The notes: generated by a model not told the origin, from the sequence alone. A stretch of DNA of 64,000 nucleotides from Panulirus ornatus (GCF_036320965.1 NC_092251.1:5983001-6047000); one strand, 5' to 3'; shown: positions 12,664 to 23,072, counted from the first letter of the stretch. Program-made: numbers and translations.

Positions 12664-12721
12664 ATAGATAGATAGATAGAGAGATAAATAGATAGACGGA
12701 CATGAATAGATAGATATAGAT
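12664..12721. repeat. imperfect (GATA)n
   Basis: Interrupted GATA tetranucleotide repeat. Confidence 0.85.
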
Positions 12722-12791
12722 ATTACGCAAGTATCTTAGAAGAGGAATTCGTGAGAGAGATGATGATAAAACGTAACACTGGAACACCCTC

Positions 12792-13049
12792 ATGGCGCCA
12801 AAATCCCGCTCAGGTGTTCCTCAAGACGGCCACGAAGTGTTGTTGGTTAAGCTGGTCTACCCACAGTGTCGGGCTCACTCTCCCTCCTGCTACTTGATAC
12901 AGCGCCGTGAAGGCTCCAGAGGATTTATTCGCTTCGCAGAAGCCGAGAATAGAAGGCAAGTGAAATCTGTGAAGCCTCCGCCGCAGAGAGACGTGACTTC
13001 CTCCCCCCTCGCCCTGACATCACCAGGAACGACATCTCAGGTTTTGTGA
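12792..13049 (+). CDS. candidate 85-aa reading frame, unknown product
   Basis: ATG-initiated frame beginning MAPKSRSGVPQDGHEVLLVK, basic overall, in a microsatellite-free stretch between the GATA repeat and a TA run. G at +4 but C at -3. An AAG|GCAAGT at about 12954-12962 could be a GC-AG donor, which would truncate the coding part. It has no recognised domain; a chance frame is quite possible. Confidence 0.2.
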   Translation: MAPKSRSGVPQDGHEVLLVKLVYPQCRAHSPSCYLIQRREGSRGFIRFAEAENRRQVKSVKPPPQRDVTSSPLALTSPGTTSQVL

Positions 13050-13106
13050 TGTCACCGCGGAACACATTACAAACCTGACATCGGCTGAATCAGACGTCTG
13101 ACGTCG
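13014..13106. promoter_or_regulatory. cluster of CRE-like TGAC(A/G)TC motifs
   Basis: Within about 95 bases there are TGACATCA, GACATC, TGATGTCA, TGACATCG and GACGTCTGACGTCG, in both orientations, beside a CpG-rich stretch (GGGCGGCCGGCTCGGGCG). CREB/ATF binding is an inference from the motif only. Confidence 0.25.
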
Positions 13107-13365
13107 GGGTGAGGTGTGTGGGCGGCCGGCTCGGGCGCACACGCCACCCTCCTCCCGCAGTGTGTAACTCCCCTCACGTATGAGGAGACATCATAACTTG
13201 AGTGAAGTCTGAGGACCCGTGTCCCCTGCACTCCTCAGGCTAAATTGGCCATAGAGGCAGACTGTATGGAGACGACCTCACAGAACCAGCGTGCCAGGCA
13301 GCTTTAAATGTTCCACTTACTGCTACTTGTTAGCGGCTGATACTCTGATACCTCTGCAGCGAATG

Positions 13366-13437
<72 letters not shown>
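13366..13437. repeat. (TA)n microsatellite
   Basis: Perfect TA run of about 70 bases. Confidence 0.95.
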
Positions 13438-13439
<2 letters not shown>

Positions 13440-14149
13440 TAAATGACGATGTCTATATGTAAGTATATATAAGAACTTAATAATGTACAAGGTATATAGC
13501 AAAGTGTTTTAAAAAGGGTTGTTAACACCTGTCCTTACATCCATCATCCCCTACATTAACTATAAGGGCGAGGTATGCACTACATGTATACGCAGGGTTG
13601 TGTATAACGCAAGTCAAAACACTTGAAAACCTTGTTCTTAAGAAAGGATCTTACAGATCCGTATGTAGCGTGAGTAACTACATTTCAACACAGGTTTAGG
13701 CATACAATATATTAATACAATCACAAAATGTAATTGCCTAGTAGCTACAGCGGCCGTGGTCAAAGCTATGTACATCCATGCTACACAGTACCTGTTTTCT
13801 CCGTGGTGTGTTCTGTACCTCAACGTCGTACAAAACTCTATCTCGCTCAGTAAGGCATTTGAAACACAATACTCGCCTCAGACCCTCCTGGGTTTGCGCA
13901 TCCATCTGGCAGGCTATCAGGATTAGATAGCTCTTTGCTGGATACATCACAGTTTTTACGTGTGGAAGTCGATGATAAATTACCCCCTTTTTCATGTAGG
14001 TCATCTGGTGTTGTGATGACTCTACTGATGGCCTCCGTGGTGAGACCCCTGGGGCACGACGCGACGGTATGAACCCTAGAATATGGGTGGCTTGGCCTTT
14101 GACCTGACACCGTAGGCCAGTCAGCTCAAAGCCCAGGCCATCATACAAG
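13438..14149. other. spacer, nothing recognised
   Basis: A minus-strand open frame of 143 codons (13738-14169) begins at TTG, has no ATG until its middle and runs into a minisatellite, so I do not call it. Confidence 0.45.
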
Positions 14150-14298
14150 GATGGCACCGTTGTTCTCAAAAGTCGTGCCGTCCTGCGGGTCGTTTCGACG
14201 TTCTCGAATGGTCGTCCTTTGGGGCCTCAAGGGTCGTAGCAGCGCGCCGTTCCCAAAGGGTCGTCCTGAAGAGTTTAAGTATCGTCAGCATAAAAGAC
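14150..14298 (+). repeat. degenerate 21-22 bp minisatellite, family GGTCGT
   Basis: Six to seven diverged copies of a unit close to GGTCGTAACGCCGTGCTCAA. The stretch CTCAAGGGTCGTAGCAGCG at about 14228 matches the arrays near 25.25 kb and, inverted, 55.47 kb, so this looks like a dispersed minisatellite family. Confidence 0.55.
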
Positions 14299-14378
14299 GT
14301 GGTGAATTCAGCGTATATGTTAAAAGCCACTGCAGGTGGAACTGAGTCCCAGCGATCACCGACTTGAGAATGAGGGTC

Positions 14379-14381
<3 letters not shown>

Positions 14382-14441
<60 letters not shown>
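14382..14441. repeat. (GA)n microsatellite
   Basis: Perfect GA run of about 60 bases. Confidence 0.95.
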
Positions 14442-14443
<2 letters not shown>

Positions 14444-15063
14444 CGACAGAATACCCTCCTGCCCTACCCACACTTCGCGGGAAGTGGGGTAGAAGTGGCG
14501 TTTCCGCACTTCATCCGAACTTTAATTTTGTTCCCATTGCTATGTGGAGGTGGTGTAAATATTCCTTGCCTATAGTGACCTCGCTAATCTCTGGTGAACT
14601 GTGCGACCAAAAAAGGTTAATGAAACGTGTCAATTCATGTATTTATAAGTTTATTCTTATACGCGAAGTGATTGACCATTCTCCTTGTAAACACAGATGG
14701 GTAACTGATATAATCACATTTATGGATACGAATGATAGATACACTTACTTTTGATAACAAACTGTCGATCAAAGGCTGTGCATTTATATTTCCATTGTTG
14801 CTAATTAGTGTAGTGTATAACTGTAGTGTTCGGGAGACAAGGTAACAACACACCATCCACACCTTCACGTGTCTGGCCGACGAACGTAGCTCAAATAATA
14901 ATGATAATAATAATGATAATGATAATCATAATCGTAATAACACAATTCGTACTAAAACATCAGTGTTCATTTAAACAGTTAAGTCCCTTAATTAGTGGCA
15001 GCGTTGGGTAGGCGTTGACACGAGCGTTCACCGGGCGTTGAAGTATGAATGGCAGTGTGTCCC
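14442..15063. other. spacer, nothing recognised
   Basis: AT-rich with a short AATAATGAT run near 14895-14940. Confidence 0.5.
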
Positions 15064-15198
15064 TGTGTGTGTGTGTGTGTGTGTGTGTGTTGTGGTGAGT
15101 GGTGTTTAGGTCGTGTTATCAGAAGCTGTCATCACCCACCTTGTCTGACTCACGTCCTACGCACTTGTCTGTAAGTGTGTGTGTGTGGGGTAATGTAG

Positions 15199-15234
<36 letters not shown>
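15064..15234. repeat. (GT)n and (CA)n runs
   Basis: GT run at 15064-15090, short GT run near 15174-15187 and CA run at 15204-15234. The last two are complementary and only about 16 bases apart, so they could pair. Confidence 0.9.
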
Positions 15235-15236
<2 letters not shown>

Positions 15237-15569
15237 TAGAGGCTGACTTGATTTTTTTTGGTCACAAAAGACGCGTTGCAAAATTTTTGTACAGTCTTAC
15301 AAAACTTTGCACCGAAGATGCAGGAAGTGGGAGTTTCAAGTACTAAGTTACATTACGTTACACGATATGTAAACCGTTTACAAGGACTGTGCAACAATGA
15401 AAACGTTATTTAAGCTGCACAGTAAGTGAAGTGTTTACATTTACAGGGACCTGGGCAGCGTTGAATGAACTATATAACAAGCCACACACTACGTGAACTG
15501 TTAACAAATGTTGAATAACAATGACTGGATCACATAACATGTTATCTAATGAGTAAAATATTTACAACA

Positions 15570-15789
15570 GGCAAAGTTAGGATACTTTTCTCAATCATGT
15601 GGGGGAAAGTTACGATACTGCTCAAGTATCTGGGGGAAGTTACGATACTTCTCAAGTATCTAAGGGAAAGTTAGGCTAATTCTCAAGTATCTTGGGGGAA
15701 AGTTAGGCTACTTGTCAATTATCTGGGGGAAAACGATACTTCTCAAGTATCTGGGAAAAGGCTTAGATACTTCTAAAGTATCTGGGGGC
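15570..15789. repeat. 31-bp minisatellite with a hairpin in each unit
   Basis: Seven copies starting near 15570, 15601, 15632, 15662, 15694, 15725 and 15753. The unit is GGGGGAAAGTTA followed by CGATACTTCTCAAGTATCT. GATACTT and AAGTATC are inverted repeats separated by three bases, giving a 7-bp stem that is conserved or compensated in most copies. Confidence 0.85.
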
Positions 15790-16077
15790 AACGTTAGCTG
15801 TTGACTAGGAGCTGGAGGTCGTTGATAACACGTGGAAGGTGTTATGCAAAGCTGGGAGTAGGGATATAGTGGGTTAACGAGGCACTTGGCACTGAAGGTG
15901 GTCGTTGACGAGGTCAGGCATTAAGGCATGCGCAAATCTGATTCTCGTATTTACTGTCCTTGTCGTGGACGGACGTACCAGTCTCAAGGCTTTGTCTAGA
16001 ACAACCTGATGGGAATGCTGAAGCTGACGATCAACCACGGGTAAATAAAGAGCATTATACGTGAGTACTGCCACCAC

Positions 16078-16346
16078 TAGGACTACTACTACTGCCACTG
16101 CTACTACTACTACTATTACTGCTACTGCTGTTACTACTACTACTATTACTGCTACTGCTGCTACTACTACTACTGCTACTACAACTACTACTACGACTAT
16201 TACTACTACTACTACTAACATTACTACTACTACTACTACTGCCGCTACTACTACTACAACTAATGAAGACAATTACAATAATAACAATAGCAATGATAAT
16301 ATTAATGATGATACTAATGATAATAATAATAGTAATAATAATAATG

Positions 16347-16401
<55 letters not shown>

Positions 16402-16454
16402 GAAGAAGAAGAAGAAGAAGAAGAACGAGAACAAGAACTCTCTCTCTCTCTCTC
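16078..16454. repeat. compound trinucleotide tract (ACT, AAT, AAG) and (CT)n
   Basis: ACT repeats to about 16260, then AAT/GAT repeats to about 16400, then AAG repeats to about 16430 and a CT run to 16454. Long Thr, Asn, Ser, Ile, Val or Tyr homopolymers in all frames are artefacts. Confidence 0.95.
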
Positions 16455-16734
16455 CAGCAAAAGTAGGAGGTAAGGTTTAACAGCGGCAGCGACAAGGAAA
16501 GGGTCTAACAGCAGTAGCGACGGCCGCAGCAACAGCAGGAGGGAAGCAGCAACAGCAGGAGCAGCGGGAATCACAGCACATGACGGCAGTAACTCGCCCG
16601 GTGACACCGCCGCCCGCGAATATTGGCGGGTCAGCAATCGGTCCGTGCTCCCCAGCCCCGGTGGGGAGGAGAGGAGAAGGGAGAGGTGCGGAAGGCGTGG
16701 GAGGGGAGAGGAGGGCTGGTAGAGGAGCCGGGAG

Positions 16735-16885
16735 TAGGGGGAGGTCCAAAGGCCTGGCTAGGTAGGGGGGAGGGGGGAGGGATAGAAGAGGGGGACGGTA
16801 GCCTTAGGGGGGGGCTGGTGGAGGATGAAGGGGGGGGACAAGGGAGGGGAGTACCAGTGCAAGGTGATGGGGGGGGGGGATGACC
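16735..16885 (+). repeat. G-rich tract, G-quadruplex prone
   Basis: More than ten runs of four or more G in 150 bases on the plus strand, including runs of 8-11. Confidence 0.8.
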
Positions 16886-16974
16886 ACAAATCCCCCCCAC
16901 CCCCAAAAAATACTCCTCACTCGCGCGCATTTAGTGTCTCCTCAATATTGCCTGTGTGGCAGGATCCCCTGATT

Positions 16975-17318
16975 TGTGACCTGTTGGCTATACTCATGTG
17001 ACCTGCTGGCTATATTGATCTGTGTCCTGCGAGCTAAAGTGATCTGTGAGATGGCTATACTGATCTGTGAACTACTTGCTATACTGATCTGTGACCTGCT
17101 GGCTATACTGATGTCACCTATTGGCTATACTGATCTGTGACCTGCTGGCTATATTGATCTGTGACCTGCTGGCTATACTGATCTGTGACCTGCTGGCTAT
17201 ATTGATCCGTGACCTGCTGGCTATACTGATCTGTGACCTGCTGGCTATACTGATCCGTGACCTGCTGGCTATACTGATCCGTAACCTGCTGTCTACGCTC
17301 CTGTGACCTGCTGGCTAT
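16975..17318. repeat. 24-bp minisatellite
   Basis: About 14 copies of TGACCTGCTGGCTATACTGA + TCTG. The left copies are more diverged than the right ones. Period 24 makes an octapeptide frame (AILICDLL) that I regard as an artefact. Confidence 0.95.
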
Positions 17319-17563
17319 TGTAACCCTGACACTGGGTCACAGTGACTAACCTGTGTACCAGGTCACAGTTCTGAGCTCTTGGTACTGGGACAGCGCTAAC
17401 AGTCATGACGCGCGCACACGTCAGTAGTTGCCGACACGCAAACCCGCTCGAGGCTTGAATATGGGGAATTATCTTCTCCTCAACGATCGTCAAAACTGAA
17501 GATTTTCCTCCGGTCATACCACTGGTCAGGTTATGGTGGAGGATGAAAGTTGAATAATATCTC

Positions 17564-17596
17564 CTCTCTCTCTCTCTCTCTCTCTCTCTTAAATAC

Positions 17597-17664
<68 letters not shown>
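17564..17664. repeat. (CT)n-(GA)n inverted pair
   Basis: CT run of about 27 bases, spacer TAAATACATAT, then GA run of about 64 bases. The two runs are complementary, so a hairpin of at least 26 bp with an 11-base loop can form. Confidence 0.95.
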
Positions 17665-17666
<2 letters not shown>

Positions 17667-17863
17667 CTGGACATCTTTTAAGAGGGCTTCTACCATTTCG
17701 TGGATGTCTTTCGCGCTGTGTGGCCGGGTAAGGTGCGATTCTTGAGGTACGAGCGTCCTCCACGACGCTGCTGCAGCCGTTTTCGTCCGAGAAAAAAAAT
17801 TGATACAGCGTCGTTGACGTTGACTCCCCGATCGCTATGTTGCAACTTGCAGGCTGAGCCCAG

Positions 17864-18024
<161 letters not shown>

Positions 18025-18181
18025 CCAGGAACACTCACATATTCCTTCTAACATAACTAAACTGGGGAAGAGCGGAAGGATGAAGCGAGAGAGGGAGGAG
18101 TGTACGGCGGCTGAGGCTGGGAGGGAGTCCTATAGTGCTGGGTCAGCGGTATGGCTCGGCGCTGGGGAGGGGGGGGTGGCC

Positions 18182-18182
<1 letters not shown>

Positions 18183-18269
<87 letters not shown>
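18183..18269. repeat. (GA)n microsatellite
   Basis: Perfect GA run of about 86 bases. Confidence 0.95.
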
Positions 18270-18271
<2 letters not shown>

Positions 18272-19385
18272 ATTTCCCCCTCTGTGCACGACCACATATC
18301 TCACATTTCCCGTAGCCAAGCTTGTTTAACCTCCATGGCTGGAGATGTGTCAAACAGCATGATGAAGACGAGGTGTGGCGATCCGTCTTTCCCCTGGTGG
18401 CCGGCGTCCAAGACTCTCCCTACTCACGTGACACCACAGGTGATGAGGTTGTCCATCTTCCTATAAAAGCCGTGGGGTCAGGCGAGGAGACACACACACA
18501 CACACACACAACAACCCCGCGCTGAGCTGTGAGCCAACATGAACATGAGACATTGTTATCACCACATGGCTGGGAAATTAACCCACATAGTGGTGTAAAC
18601 GAGAGATGAACAAATTAATGATAGATAAAGGGAATGATCCAGGTCTTGCCCATCGCAAGTCTGTACGTGTGACCTAATTCATGTTTCACTTCCTTGTCCA
18701 TTTATGTGGACACTGAACCATCCTGTTCTTGTTGTATGACTGGACTGAACACATTGGGCCCTCAGTCCATCTCTGCAGCCCTATACACACAACATGTGAC
18801 TACCGGTGGTAAATTAAAGGACTACTTTCCTTCCTGGTTCGATCCTCTTCGTCCTCCTGACTCCTCCTCCACCTCATGTCCCTCAATACGCCGGCATCGA
18901 ACCCCCCCCCCCCCTCCCTCCCTCAAGTCTTTAAAAAATACGCCATCCACCCGACAACTACACTCTTATTTTAGCCATTTTGCTTCGCTGCTTCCCCCTC
19001 CTCGCTTGTCATCTTCCCTACTGCCCATTAGGTGCCCCATCTTATCAGACGCTGGTCCCCCCACCCCATCATCGTTCCCCTCACACACAACCTTCCCATC
19101 ACCCGGGCCCCAGCCACCCGCACTTGGCCTGACGGATGGGACGGGTCGGCAAGCAGCGACAACCCCAAACAAACAAGGGTAATGTACGGAGTCCTAGGGC
19201 ACCCCGCCACCGCGCCCTTCATTACCATATGTTTTCTCACGTTGAGACAAGTCACTCTCCCCGGGGTCTCGGACTAATGTCGGGAGATAAGCCACACGCA
19301 GGAGGGAGGGCCACGATACCCCACCACCTTCCCACACAGAGTGCAGCTCGTTCGATGACCCACAGGACTCTTCTCTTGCTCACCC
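18270..19385. other. spacer, pyrimidine-rich in part
   Basis: Contains a short CA run near 18490 and a C run near 18904. No gene signal recognised. Confidence 0.45.
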
Positions 19386-19478
19386 CTTCCACGAGACTCT
19401 TGTCTCCTCTACCCATTCCACGAGAATCTTGTCTCCCTATCCCCATTCCACGGGAATCTTATCTCCCCATCCCCTACA
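19386..19478. repeat. ~32-bp minisatellite, three copies
   Basis: Copies share CCATTCCACGAGAATCTTGT + CTCC; they encode PIPRESCLPI-like decapeptides in one frame. Confidence 0.75.
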
Positions 19479-20221
19479 CAGGACTCCAGTTCCTACCCCC
19501 ACTCCTCCCCAACCTTCTTTTTTTCCTCTCGCCCGTCCAGTAGGTGTTCTACTAACATGGCGTAGGATGTTAGCAAGTTTTCATTCTGATTAAGATAAAA
19601 GAGGTCGGCTTCTTAGTCTTTTTGTTTTTTTTCTGTCGTGGTAGAAGGGTGTGAGGGATGGAGGACCACCTCAGACCTGAACCAGTGGTGTGTAACGTAA
19701 GCTCGTGAGGGTAAAATAGCTTTACGACGACATGTTTACGGCCGTCACTATCTCTGTCCTCCCGATGGCTATTTAAGTTTCGAGTTTCGCTTGAGTAATA
19801 CTGTCCACCATCGATCACTGAGCCTGTGTGTAAACACTGGTAATGAGAGAAGTACTGTGTGAGTGTGAAAAAAAAGAGAAAGAAAAAGAAACTGATAGAG
19901 AGTGTATATCTCTTCACTTACGAGTACCTACGACGTGATTTTGCTACGAGGCCTGACGAGCGAGCAGCACTCACCACAGAGAGACCCCCAGCACCGTCCA
20001 CCAGACCATTCTTCTCCATGTCTCTATCATCTCCATGTCATCCACCTACGGTACACACATTCCTCGAAGTCATCACACGTAATTCTTCAGTCCCTGTGTG
20101 ACGTCTGCACCTCCAACCACCCGGTGACCAACGGGCTAGCGTCCACGCCAAGGGCACGAGTGCATGTTAAACTCGCCACTCTTGAGGCAATGAGGACGAA
20201 AATCGAAGCAGCAGCCACAGC
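19479..20221. other. spacer, nothing recognised
   Basis: Unique-looking sequence with an A-rich patch near 19870. An open frame leads into the CAG tract but starts at GTG. Confidence 0.45.
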
Positions 20222-20237
20222 TCCAGGACTATCGAGT

Positions 20238-20269
<32 letters not shown>

Positions 20270-20478
20270 GCAACAACAGCAGCAACAGCTCCAGGACCAT
20301 CGAGTCAGCAGCAGCAGCAGCAGCAACAGCTCCAGGACCATCGAGTCAGCACAGCAGCAGCAATACCAGCAGCAGCAGCAACAACAGCAGCAACAGCTCC
20401 AGGACCATCGAGTCAACAGCAGCAGCAGCAGCAACAGCTTCAGGACCATCGAGTCAGCAGCAGCTCCAGGACCGGTAC
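20222..20478 (+). repeat. CAG/CAA tract interleaved with a 20-bp motif
   Basis: Five copies of CAGCTCCAGGACCATCGAGT separated by CAG/CAA runs of variable length. Because the frame shifts between copies, the polyQ in one copy becomes polyS in the next (QLQDHRV versus SSRTIESA). From the ATG at about 20189 a ~100-codon frame runs through the tract to the stop at 20489. A shifting frame argues against selection on the protein. Confidence 0.8.
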
Positions 20479-21194
20479 CAATGGCGTAGTAATACACTTC
20501 AGCTTATTCAGCACCTCGGGAAAATCATGAGAGCTATTTAATAACTTGCAGCTGCTCGGGTTATGGCCAGTTTGTATTAGCGTCGGGTTATGATTGCTCC
20601 CAAGTTTGACTTACAACCATCATTTTCCTAAATCACTTAGCTCCAAGTGCCTCACAACAGCCATTTCCAACCACGACTTTTCGTTTTGATTTATTTAATT
20701 AGGATACATTCAGAGTCGCCTCTGTTATACAGCCTTGGTTAATCGAATTCCCAACAGATGGTGCCCTCTATAACCTCTTCTGTTATACTGTAGGCATTGC
20801 TTTTCCCCGATCTTCTTCCTCCTTTTCTACATTTTTTTCTTCTTCATTCTTCTTTCTACTACACTTTATTCCGCTCTTCTTCCACATTACCTTCTCCAGT
20901 TCCTCTTTTTCCTTCTACCTAGTCTCCTTTATCCTCCTCTTTAATTCAACCCTATGAAACTAACTCTTAGACCAGTAGTAGTGGTACTAGTAGTAGATAA
21001 TGGTAGCAGTAACAACGACTTATACCAGCAGTAGTAATGATACAAGTGATCGACAGTAGCAACAGCAGTAACATCAGCAATGCCAATAGAACCATGAGTA
21101 GTTGTAGCAGTGAAGCAGTGATAACAACCATAACAATAGTTATAAGCGGTAGTTACACCGCTGATTGTTACTACCCTCTCTGCTCTTTGATATG
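20479..21194. other. spacer with loose AGT/CAA repeats
   Basis: Includes CT-rich sequence at 20790-20940 and scattered AGTAGT/AACAGC motifs at 20975-21160. No gene signal. Confidence 0.45.
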
Positions 21195-21377
21195 AACCTT
21201 TATAGGGCGCTAGGAGGGAGTTTTACTCTCGTGAGTCACCATCTCTTGAACCATCTCTAAATATCAGACAAGTTTTTTTCAAAATTTCTGTAATGCTTTG
21301 CGCATCTACTAGTTCCCCATTCACTTTATTCCATTCACCCAACACTCTAATACTATGAAAGCACATCTTTAGGTCTT

Positions 21378-21379
<2 letters not shown>
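21195..21379 (-). mobile_element. LINE 3'-terminal fragment
   Basis: The minus strand from 21379 reads DLKMCFHSIRVLGEWNKVNG and continues ELVDAQSITEILKKTCLIF without a stop for about 50 codons. This is the FFSxRVVxxWNxLPxxVVxAxSVxxFKxxLD signature of non-LTR retrotransposon C termini. Its 3' flank resembles the end of the copy at 58.2 kb, so both probably belong to one family. Confidence 0.8.

Positions 21380-21380
<1 letters not shown>

Positions 21381-21420
<40 letters not shown>
21381..21420. repeat. (GT)n microsatellite
   Basis: Perfect GT run of 40 bases. Confidence 0.95.
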
Positions 21421-21421
<1 letters not shown>

Positions 21422-21540
21422 CGGATCGTCGACCGCTGCACCTCGTCCTGACAACCACTCCAGATAACAGAATTAAAGACCAGAATCATCCACGTTTATC
21501 TTGAGCATCCTGGCCCTGCCCCTCTTCCCCTGGGTGTAAG

Positions 21541-21647
21541 ATGATCGCGGACTCATCGAGCAGCATCATTAGCGGCACGTCGCCCTCCGCAGCCACTCAC
21601 CAAGGTGAGTTACGGCCCACCCCTCTCTCCTGTGTGGCCCCGGCAAG
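21541..21647 (+). CDS. candidate first coding exon, unknown protein
   Basis: The ATG at 21541 has A at -3 and begins MIADSSSSIISGTSPSAATH. The frame reaches a consensus donor CAAG|GTGAGT at 21604/21605. The 18 bases CAAGGTGAGTTACGGCCC recur 43 bases downstream, giving a second equal donor at 21647/21648, and the frame stays open between them (QGELRPTPLSCVAPA). Only the second donor (107 coding bases, phase 2) joins the open frame after the acceptor at 21818/21819. The residues are Ser/Thr/Ala-rich, as in disordered N termini; I recognise no family. The exon may instead splice further away. Confidence 0.35.
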
Positions 21648-21786
21648 GTGAGTTACGGCCCGCCTCCTCCAGTGTTGGCGGGCCTCGTTCTGTCTCTTCG
21701 TTGTGTCAACAAACATGAAGCACGGACACACTGAAAAGCAGGTGGGGAAACATCTCTGGCGGCGGACATGCCTGTTTGCTCAAGCC

Positions 21787-21818
21787 TACTAATCATTCTC
21801 ATCATCATGCAACTCCAG
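21787..21818 (+). other. candidate branch point and 3' splice site
   Basis: TACTAATC (a near-consensus branch site) lies about 25 bases before AACTCCAG|G. With the donors at 21605 or 21648 it defines an intron of 214 or 171 bases, a normal arthropod size. Confidence 0.4.
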
Positions 21819-21960
21819 GACCCCTGATGGGACTCCTGCAGCTTTGAAGCTACGCCCCAAGCGGAGGCAGAGTAGTGCGGGCTCCTCTTGGGTGGAGAGG
21901 TCCTCGACGACGCTCTACTCCTTTCCTACCGCTGACGATGATACAGCCACGTCGAAGTAA
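21819..21960 (+). CDS. candidate second and terminal coding exon
   Basis: After the acceptor the frame matching the second upstream donor reads TPDGTPAALKLRPKRRQSSA and on through SSWVERSSTTLYSFP to a TAA at 21958-21960. The product of both exons would be 82 residues: Ser/Thr-rich with a basic KLRPKRRQ motif and an acidic DDD near the end. If the first donor is used, the frame stops after ten codons. A (TA)n run begins 50 bases beyond the stop and no AATAAA is evident before it, which counts against a simple gene end. Confidence 0.33.
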
Positions 21961-22005
21961 CTTCTTGATGGCAGTGCTATTACTTGCAGGCGGAGTCCAT
22001 TAACA

Positions 22006-22010
<5 letters not shown>

Positions 22011-22087
<77 letters not shown>
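22011..22087. repeat. (TA)n microsatellite
   Basis: Perfect TA run of about 77 bases. Confidence 0.95.
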
Positions 22088-22089
<2 letters not shown>

Positions 22090-22181
22090 TATATGTGTGT
22101 GTTTTTATAGCAACATAACTGCACTTACATAATCGGTACACATATGTGCATTCATACATGGGTCATGACGCTTATTCATAA

Positions 22182-22412
22182 ACAAATATTGTTCCAGTCA
22201 TAACCACTGTCGGCAATATTGCTCCTGCCATAGTCAAATCCAGGAATACTCCCCCAGCTATGGTCACAGCTGACAATATTGTTCCAGCAAAGACCATAGC
22301 TGGGACAATATTGTTCAAGCTACGATCATAGGTGTAGGAATATCGTCGGCTATGACCATAGCTGGCAATACTGCTCCGGCTATGGTCATAGCTGGAGCAA
22401 TATTGCTAACGG
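22182..22412. repeat. ~31-bp minisatellite with palindromic units
   Basis: Seven to eight copies spaced 27-34 bases, each with CAATATTG-like and CCAGCTATGGTCATAGCTGG-like parts. CCAGCTATG and CATAGCTGG are perfect inverted repeats with a two-base loop, and CAATATTG is itself a palindrome. Confidence 0.85.
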
Positions 22413-22458
22413 GCGAGCCGGGAAGGCAGGGTGTTGCCACCAGGGTGGGCACCAGATA

Positions 22459-22728
22459 ATGGCCGCTCCGGCGAAGAATATTAAACGGTTTATGGGCTCA
22501 ATATCGAGTGTGAGAAGGTTCATATGTGTTTTTCGTGGGGCAGATCAGCTTCCTTATGGACCACACGGCTTTGGTCTCCGGCTGCTGCTCCAGGGTTACT
22601 GCTCTGCTGGCTTCCATCTCCCATCTCCTACTTACCTACTTATTCCTCAAGTGTCCTACTTATTCCAGGGTTATTGCAGGAGCTCACAAGTGCTTCCCGT
22701 CTATCAGTGTCCCTCTGGTGCTGCTTGA
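22459..22728 (+). CDS. candidate 89-aa reading frame, unknown product
   Basis: ATG in a good context (A at -3, G at +4), beginning MAAPAKNIKRFMGSISSVRR, basic at first and then hydrophobic. Strong acceptor-like sites fall inside it (for example CTACTTATTCCAG|GG at about 22667), after which another frame is open to 22774. Chance frame not excluded. Confidence 0.15.
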   Translation: MAAPAKNIKRFMGSISSVRRFICVFRGADQLPYGPHGFGLRLLLQGYCSAGFHLPSPTYLLIPQVSYLFQGYCRSSQVLPVYQCPSGAA

Positions 22729-23072
22729 TATGAAAATAATTGGGGTTATAATGCATGAAAGTGCGTGCGTATAATCCATTTTCGATGATACGACCGCTGA
22801 AATTTGTGTTTGCATTACTCCGTCGTTCCTTTAAGATTAAACTTTCTTATTTTCCAGTAAAGGAGAAGTTCTTCAATCTAACAACTTCCCGAAGGCAGTA
22901 ACAGTTAAAGGAAGTCTCTTCCTGTCCATAACCCTTCCTCATGGGATAAATCCTCCATAAAGTTTACCTTTTACCAACAGTTTGGCTCTAAGTCCAACAG
23001 TTTTCACTAACTCTGTACCCAATCCTTCCCTTACAGAATCTCATCCCTCCCAGTTCATTTTTATTCTTGCAG

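Noticed and set aside
13738..14169. 143-codon minus-strand frame
   Set aside because: Starts at TTG inside a minisatellite, lacks an early ATG, has no recognised motif and no splice support.
16055..16495. Poly-Ser, poly-Asn, poly-Val and poly-Tyr frames
   Set aside because: All are trinucleotide-repeat translations in different frames and strands.
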